From Bacteroidota bacterium (GTDB lineage Bacteria > Bacteroidota > Ignavibacteria > Ignavibacteriales > Ignavibacteriaceae): a stretch of 19,102 bases of DNA. The notes beneath the pieces were generated by a model. The model saw only the letters and a list, made by a program, of their open reading frames with translations, searched no databases and was not told where the DNA came from. Made by a program: the position numbers and the translations under genes. The DNA lies in NCBI GenBank assembly GCA_024278655.1, contig JAJRSV010000062.1, positions 1 through 19,102 on the forward strand, in the 5' to 3' direction. Below are positions 15,073-19,102 of this stretch, one piece after another; the first letter of the stretch is position 1, and the number at the start of each line of letters is the position of its first letter.

Positions 15073-16314
15073 ATGAAAAGCACCGAAATACAAACCAGCG
15101 AAAAGCGAAACTACTATTCTTTTATATGGCATGCCATCTGGCTGGCGCTTGCTAAAACTTTTGCCGATATAAATACTGTCTTACCTGCACTCATTCTTAC
15201 GGTTGGTGGTACTCAGTTTCAGGTTGGGGTGCTTACTGCAATTATGGTCGGAATTCCTTTCGCTGCTCAGTTACTGTTTGCGGGATATCTTAAACAGAAA
15301 AAGCTTAAGAAAGGTTATCTGCTCTTCGGAATTTATTTAAGGGTTGCCGCTTTAGCCGGTGTTGCGTTTACTCTTTTTGCACAGGATAAATTCTCCGGCT
15401 CCGTTGTTATGTTATTGGTGTTCGGATGGATGATTATTTTTTCGCTTTCCGGTGCGTTTGCCGGAATTTCATACCAGGATATTTTAGGTAAAAGCTTTGC
15501 CGGCGATGTTCGTAAAAAATTCCTTATATCCCGCCAGTTTTTAAGCAGCATTGCTATCTTCTTTTCGGCACTGATTGCAAGGGAAGTGCTTAAGCAGTTC
15601 AACTATCCCGAAAACTATATGATATTTTTTATCATCGCTGCCGGTTTTTTGTTCGTTGCATCATTCGGGTTTTGGGCAATAAGAGAAAAACCCACACAGG
15701 TTGATGATGAAAAGAAAAGCTTACTGGAAATTATCAAATCGATTCCGGCTGTACTAAAAGCCGATTCGAACATAAGGAATTTTATTATCCTTTCGAACCT
15801 TATCGGATTTACGATTGTACTCATACCGTTTTTCGTTGTTCTGTTAAGAGATAAAGCTCACATAAACAAATCACTTATTGGCGATTTCCTTCTGCTTCAG
15901 ATAGTGGGTATGATTGTTTCTAATTATGTATGGAACAAGATTGTAAAGAGGGCAGCATTTAAAGGAGTGATGAAGTTATCGATTGTATTGTTATCGCTGC
16001 TTCCGGTTTTGGCATTAATCTTTGCTTACAATTTATCCGCCGAATTTTTCGTGCTGGTTTTTCTTGTTACGGGCACGGCAATTAGCGGCTATAAAATTGC
16101 TATCGAAGGAATTCTTTTGGAAATAACAACCGATGCAAACCGTGCACTTTATTCGGGAATATACGGAGCTTTCAATATTACAATCTCCGTCTTCCCTTTG
16201 CTTATCGGAATACTTGTATCGAACTTAGGATACATCCCTATATTTATAACGGTGAGTTTACTCGCATTAACATCGCTTATATTTACAAATAAGTTGGAGT
16301 GCGGAAATCGTTAA
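15073..16314 (+). CDS. Major facilitator superfamily (MFS) transporter
   Basis: The 413-residue protein has about twelve hydrophobic segments in two six-helix halves joined by a charged cytoplasmic loop (about residues 196-225, REKPTQVDDEKKSLLEII). After TM2 a basic loop (KQKKLKKG, 76-83) takes the place of the usual MFS motif A. A Phe-Ala-Asp-rich first helix and GGTQFQVGVLTA lead into TM2. The substrate cannot be told from sequence; no neighbouring biosynthetic or catabolic genes help. ATG 15073 is the only reasonable start, since an in-frame TGA lies shortly upstream. It converges on the ParA gene with a 19-bp gap. Confidence 0.9.
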   Translation: MKSTEIQTSEKRNYYSFIWHAIWLALAKTFADINTVLPALILTVGGTQFQVGVLTAIMVGIPFAAQLLFAGYLKQKKLKKGYLLFGIYLRVAALAGVAFTLFAQDKFSGSVVMLLVFGWMIIFSLSGAFAGISYQDILGKSFAGDVRKKFLISRQFLSSIAIFFSALIAREVLKQFNYPENYMIFFIIAAGFLFVASFGFWAIREKPTQVDDEKKSLLEIIKSIPAVLKADSNIRNFIILSNLIGFTIVLIPFFVVLLRDKAHINKSLIGDFLLLQIVGMIVSNYVWNKIVKRAAFKGVMKLSIVLLSLLPVLALIFAYNLSAEFFVLVFLVTGTAISGYKIAIEGILLEITTDANRALYSGIYGAFNITISVFPLLIGILVSNLGYIPIFITVSLLALTSLIFTNKLECGNR

Positions 16315-16333
16315 TTGTAATTTTAGTAACATT

Positions 16334-17122
16334 TCACTTTGCAACTCCGTGTAGCGAAAGCGAATGCATAAAAATTATTTCGGCAGCTAATTCTTTATAA
16401 GCTATCGACGCTTTGGCTTTCGGGTCGTAAAGCATAACCGGTTTGTGGTAAAACGATGCTTCGGCAACAACGCTGTTTTTGGGAATGCTGGTGCGGAACA
16501 TAAAGTTCGGATATTGTTTAAACAGTTCTTTTTTAGTTTTGAATGAAACCTTCGTGTTGTATTCATGCATCGTAAGCAAAATTCCTTCAACAGTTAACCT
16601 GTAATTCGATGTTCTCCTGATTGTTTCGATGTGCAGCATCATCTTTTTAATTGCGGTTAATGCAAACCGTCCGGCTTTAATAGGTATGATTACCGAATCG
16701 GCTGCTATGAGTGCATTGGTAGTTGTCCCGATCAGGTAAGGCGGGCAGTCGATAATAACAAAATCGTAGGCGAACATTTCCGGTCTTAAATTATTGCTGA
16801 AAAGCATTTCGTTTTTCGTAAGGCGCGAGAGCCGTAATTCATCCTGATAGGTTAAATTGTTCAGCGGTATAATATCAACCAGTTCATTCTCGGTTTGATG
16901 AATTACTCCCTGAATAGATTTGTGGAAATTAAGAACGCTGAATATATCCCCTTTAATATTATCTTTATTAAAGCCGAGGTTGGAACTGCAGGATCCGGCG
17001 GGATCGACATCGATTAATAAAGTTCTCTTTTTATGCAGAGCAAATGCAAATGCCAGGTTTACGGCAGTTGTTGTTTTTCCTACTCCTCCTTTCGGATTAG
17101 CAATAGCTATTATTTTGCTCAT
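16334..17122 (-). CDS. ParA/Soj-family ATPase (no ParB nearby)
   Basis: The 262-residue protein has the deviant Walker A box KGGVGKTTT (11-19, with signature Lys11), Walker A' LIDVDPAGSCSS (37-46; the usual Gln is Ala) and Walker B FVIIDCPP (121-128). Such ATPases form ATP-bound dimers that bind DNA non-specifically or form gradients to position chromosomes, plasmids or large protein complexes. The length is normal for a chromosomal-type ParA without an N-terminal DNA-binding domain. No parB or parS-like site was seen nearby, so it may be an orphan ParA that positions some other cargo. A perfect palindrome (17125-17138) ends two bases before the ATG and includes the weak GGAAA ribosome binding site, suggesting autoregulation. 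Confidence 0.93.
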   Translation of the reverse strand: MSKIIAIANPKGGVGKTTTAVNLAFAFALHKKRTLLIDVDPAGSCSSNLGFNKDNIKGDIFSVLNFHKSIQGVIHQTENELVDIIPLNNLTYQDELRLSRLTKNEMLFSNNLRPEMFAYDFVIIDCPPYLIGTTTNALIAADSVIIPIKAGRFALTAIKKMMLHIETIRRTSNYRLTVEGILLTMHEYNTKVSFKTKKELFKQYPNFMFRTSIPKNSVVAEASFYHKPVMLYDPKAKASIAYKELAAEIIFMHSLSLHGVAK

Positions 17123-17124
17123 TG

Positions 17125-17138
17125 TTTCCAGCTGGAAA
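17125..17138. promoter_or_regulatory. Perfect 14-bp palindrome at the ParA start
   Basis: TTTCCAGCTGGAAA is its own reverse complement and lies two bases upstream of the ParA ATG. It could be an operator bound by ParA or another dimeric regulator, or an RNA hairpin that masks the ribosome binding site. Such a long perfect dyad is unlikely by chance at this exact place. Confidence 0.5.
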
Positions 17139-17278
17139 TAGTTATAAAGAATATTTTTAAAACTCTATTGAAATCAATTAAGATTTAGAGTTCTGTAAAA
17201 CGGGTCGTATTCTAACAGCGAAAAATAACAATTTAATTACTTTAGTTAACAAGGTTAATAACTTATTAAATAATAAAC

Positions 17279-17321
17279 AAAGTAAGATAAGTAAAACAAT
17301 TACGTTTAATCATCTTACTTT
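17279..17321. repeat. 10-bp perfect inverted repeat with 23-bp spacer
   Basis: AAAGTAAGAT (17279-17288) is matched by ATCTTACTTT (17312-17321). No T run follows on either side. It lies about 160 bp upstream of ParA, in its probable promoter region. It could be a regulatory site or a footprint of a lost element; the role is unknown. Confidence 0.5.
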
Positions 17322-17413
17322 ACATATTCAAATATATGAATTTCCCTCGAATAGATTTTGAGAGCTTGTGTTTTACCGGAAGGTTACGCGATGTTCTCCT
17401 TTTTTGCTCTCCT

Positions 17414-17461
17414 AAATTGCCCTACTCAATTGCCTCGTGCAGAGGTGAAACAGGGCAATTT
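17414..17461 (+). other. Candidate structured RNA or terminator with competing stems
   Basis: AAATTGCCCT (17414-17423) pairs perfectly with AGGGCAATTT (17452-17461). A second copy of the 5' arm, AATTGCC (17428-17434), could pair with the same 3' arm instead. Inside, CCTC-GTGCA-GAGG (17433-17445) forms a small extra stem. A short T run follows on the plus strand. No gene on either strand clearly uses it; a small RNA or a repeat-derived element is possible. Confidence 0.35.
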
Positions 17462-17610
17462 TTGTACCCCATCAAATACAATCAAAAGAGCGGGATTTTC
17501 AAATCGGTTTTTCCGGGTTTTGTATTATTTTAAGAATGCTGCGACACCCGGTGCATTTATTTGAGAAATGTTTTTAACGGGATTTTCGTTTTCCTGTTTT
17601 CAGTAAAGAT

Positions 17611-17646
17611 AAAAAAACTGCCTGTTGAATTATATTCAACAGGCAG
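17611..17646 (-). terminator. Intrinsic terminator of the multiheme cytochrome gene
   Basis: A perfect 13-bp stem (CTGCCTGTTGAAT at 17618-17630 with its complement at 17634-17646) is followed, on the minus strand, by seven T residues (A7 at 17611-17617). It starts about 27 bases after the stop codon of the cytochrome gene. Confidence 0.93.
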
Positions 17647-17672
17647 ATATTGATTAACATTACAAATATGTC

Positions 17673-19102
17673 TTAACGCAGAAGAATCATCTTCATCGTC
17701 TTCTGATACTTTCCGGCAATGATGCGGTAGAAGTAAATGCCGCTCGGCAAGTTGGCTGCATCAAACAGTACTGTGTGAACTCCCGCTTCTTCCTGTTCAT
17801 CAATAAGCGTTGCTATTTTTTCTCCCGTTATGTTAAACACATCCAGCTTTACCTTTTCCGTTTCCGGCAGATTGAATTTTATTGTTGTCGAAGGATTAAA
17901 CGGGTTCGGATAGTTTTGATATAATACGAATTCTTTAACAACTGGGTTTAAGTCATCGTTTATACCCGTGACAATATATGTGGCTTTTTCAATTGCATCG
18001 TTTAACAATGAAACTGTATAAGAGTGATTGTGCACGCCGCCGCTTTCATCTCCTTCGGCAAAAGCAAGATTGAATTTAGCTTCCTCAAGCATCTGAAGTT
18101 TTGTTGAGTCACTGCTTCCTGCAAGAAAGCTGTCGGCAGCAGCAACTTTAACATTTGCAATCGAATCCAGTTCTGCAAATTCATCCTGCCAACCTTGAAT
18201 AATAAGGTGCGCTGTGTTTGCATTGATTGATGCATGACAGCTTGTGCAGGATGAGGTTTCGGAACCGTCCTCTTCCTGTATGAATGTCGACCAGAGGTGT
18301 CCGCCAAACATTAATGCGTTAGTATCATCAACGTCACCGATGTGCATATGGCAATCGACGCATTGAACACCGGGCATTGTTTGTAAATCGGGAACTCCCA
18401 TTCCGCCGGTTCCTTCTTCAATATTGTAACTCAAGTGGTCTGTATCCGGAAAGCGGAGATTCCCATGGCACTTACCGCATAATTCCTGTGAAGTAGCTAA
18501 CTCTTCATATTCTTTTGTTTCAGAATTAAAGTAGGAAACCGCATCGGGGTTATGCTGATTGTGACACGATGTGCACGAAACTTCCGGCCATAAATCGGTA
18601 TTCTGCGGAGCAGTGTTTTCGGTAAACACTCCGTTTTCAGTTGTGAAAAGAAGGTTCAGTGCGTCTGCTTCCGAAATGCCTCCGTTCAACAAAACGGAAG
18701 TTGAAGCGTGACATGCGATGCAATCTTCTTCACCGATAACTTCTTCGGGAGTGCTGCCTGCCCATTCCTCGGCAAGCTCACCTGCAACATCTTCCTGTCC
18801 GCCATGTCCGTGTCTGCTTAACTGCCAGGCATCAAGTCTCCTGTGATCGGTATCGGGATAGCGTAAAGTTCCGTGGCACTGTCCGCATAACATCGAAGCA
18901 TTTGCAACCGTTACATACTGAGCAGTCGGCGAGTTGAATATCGCCAGAGTCGGCATCGATGAAGGATGATCATCCGGAACATCATGACAAGCAACACAAG
19001 CGTTGTGCGGCCATTCATCCGTGTGTAATGCCCGGGTTGAATCGGTATAAAGACCGTTGGTTGTGGAAAAGAAATATGTCATTGCTTCAACTTCAGTCAT
19101 TC
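17673..19102 (-). CDS. Multiheme c-type cytochrome with T9SS sorting domain, N-terminus beyond the window
   Basis: The frame is open to the window edge; the Met at 19098-19100 is probably internal, because the duplicate module has residues matching it. Numbered from that Met, seven CXXCH haem sites are seen, with Cys at 35, 72, 127, 176, 208, 247 and 285. They fall in two repeated modules: CVACH-CGQCH-YPDTDH-CIACH (35-131) and CTSCH-CGKCH-FPDTDH-CVDCH (176-251). Each is preceded by a similar FSTTNGLYTD / FTTENGVFTE block. The helical stretch at 335-372 (LEEAKFNLAFAEGDESGGVHN) resembles the C-terminal helices of NrfA-like multihaem cytochromes. The last 80 residues (from NYPNPFNP at 396) are a T9SS type A sorting domain. 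The protein should thus be exported and held on the cell surface, as expected of an extracellular electron-transfer protein or oxidoreductase. More haems and the signal peptide must lie upstream. Confidence 0.94.
   Translation of the reverse strand, partial: MTEVEAMTYFFSTTNGLYTDSTRALHTDEWPHNACVACHDVPDDHPSSMPTLAIFNSPTAQYVTVANASMLCGQCHGTLRYPDTDHRRLDAWQLSRHGHGGQEDVAGELAEEWAGSTPEEVIGEEDCIACHASTSVLLNGGISEADALNLLFTTENGVFTENTAPQNTDLWPEVSCTSCHNQHNPDAVSYFNSETKEYEELATSQELCGKCHGNLRFPDTDHLSYNIEEGTGGMGVPDLQTMPGVQCVDCHMHIGDVDDTNALMFGGHLWSTFIQEEDGSETSSCTSCHASINANTAHLIIQGWQDEFAELDSIANVKVAAADSFLAGSSDSTKLQMLEEAKFNLAFAEGDESGGVHNHSYTVSLLNDAIEKATYIVTGINDDLNPVVKEFVLYQNYPNPFNPSTTIKFNLPETEKVKLDVFNITGEKIATLIDEQEEAGVHTVLFDAANLPSGIYFYRIIAGKYQKTMKMILLR

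Larger units (their letters stand above)
17123..17672. other. 550-bp gene-free region between ParA and the cytochrome
   Basis: The ParA-proximal 210 bases are very AT-rich and hold dyads (17125-17138, 17255-17269 TTAATAA-C-TTATTAA, 17279-17321). From about 17340 to 17570 the composition changes to more mixed sequence, with a hairpin at 17414-17461. Two overlapping frames of 65-68 codons run through this part, but neither resembles a known protein nor has a good ribosome binding site, so I do not call a gene. The terminator of the cytochrome gene lies at 17611-17646. Confidence 0.6.

Noticed and set aside
16334..17122. A plasmid or integrated-element partition locus
   Set aside because: There is no ParB, replication, integrase or conjugation gene around this ParA.
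17336..17564. Two overlapping small open frames (65 and 68 codons) as genes
   Set aside because: No ribosome binding site, odd composition and no recognisable family; the DNA here looks more like a structured or repeat element.

Overview
The window looks like chromosomal DNA from a low-GC, Gram-negative member of the Bacteroidota/Ignavibacteria (Chlorobi-side) lineage. The best clue is three proteins ending in a type IX secretion (T9SS) type A sorting domain that begins NYPNPFNP, a form that is very common in Ignavibacteria. Most genes have recognisable Shine-Dalgarno sites. No rRNA, tRNA, CRISPR array or intact insertion sequence was seen. The taxonomic placement is inferred from protein style only.

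Left part (1-5600): the start of a cation diffusion facilitator metal exporter (minus, cut by the window edge) diverges from a MarC-family membrane protein. A gene-poor 617-bp gap follows, with small palindromic repeats and a (CT)12 tract. Then come two tandem genes for secreted T9SS cargo: a Kelch-repeat protein and a subtilisin-like protease. The protease gene carries two in-frame stop codons (a TGA where Trp is expected, and a TAA at the start of the sorting domain) and is best called a pseudogene. A strong bidirectional terminator closes the region.

Middle part (5600-12450, all minus strand): a compact operon of cyclopropane fatty acid synthase, patatin-like phospholipase and a site-2-protease-type M50 peptidase with CBS domains suggests membrane-lipid remodelling and membrane stress. 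An FmdE-family protein with a C-terminal zinc finger stands alone. Next is a set of rubrerythrin, a heterodisulfide-reductase-like double-CCG iron-sulfur protein and a DUF3501 protein, probably an oxidative-stress or redox module.

Right part (12450-19102): divergent from rubrerythrin is a 10-TM putative manganese/heavy-metal exporter (ArsP_2-like). It abuts a convergent vapBC toxin-antitoxin pair and a small membrane protein. Beyond them lies a 47-residue C-terminal remnant of a second copy of the same exporter. An MFS transporter and a convergent orphan ParA ATPase follow; the ParA start codon sits beside a perfect 14-bp palindrome. After a 550-bp non-coding gap with unexplained hairpins, the window ends inside a multiheme c-type cytochrome (seven CXXCH motifs visible, in two duplicated modules) with its own T9SS sorting domain. 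It is therefore a predicted surface-exposed electron-transfer protein.

Most promising for follow-up: the T9SS-sorted multiheme cytochrome, the exporter remnant next to vapBC, the rubrerythrin/Fe-S/DUF3501 set sharing a control region with the metal exporter, and the unexplained structured DNA around 17.4 kb.
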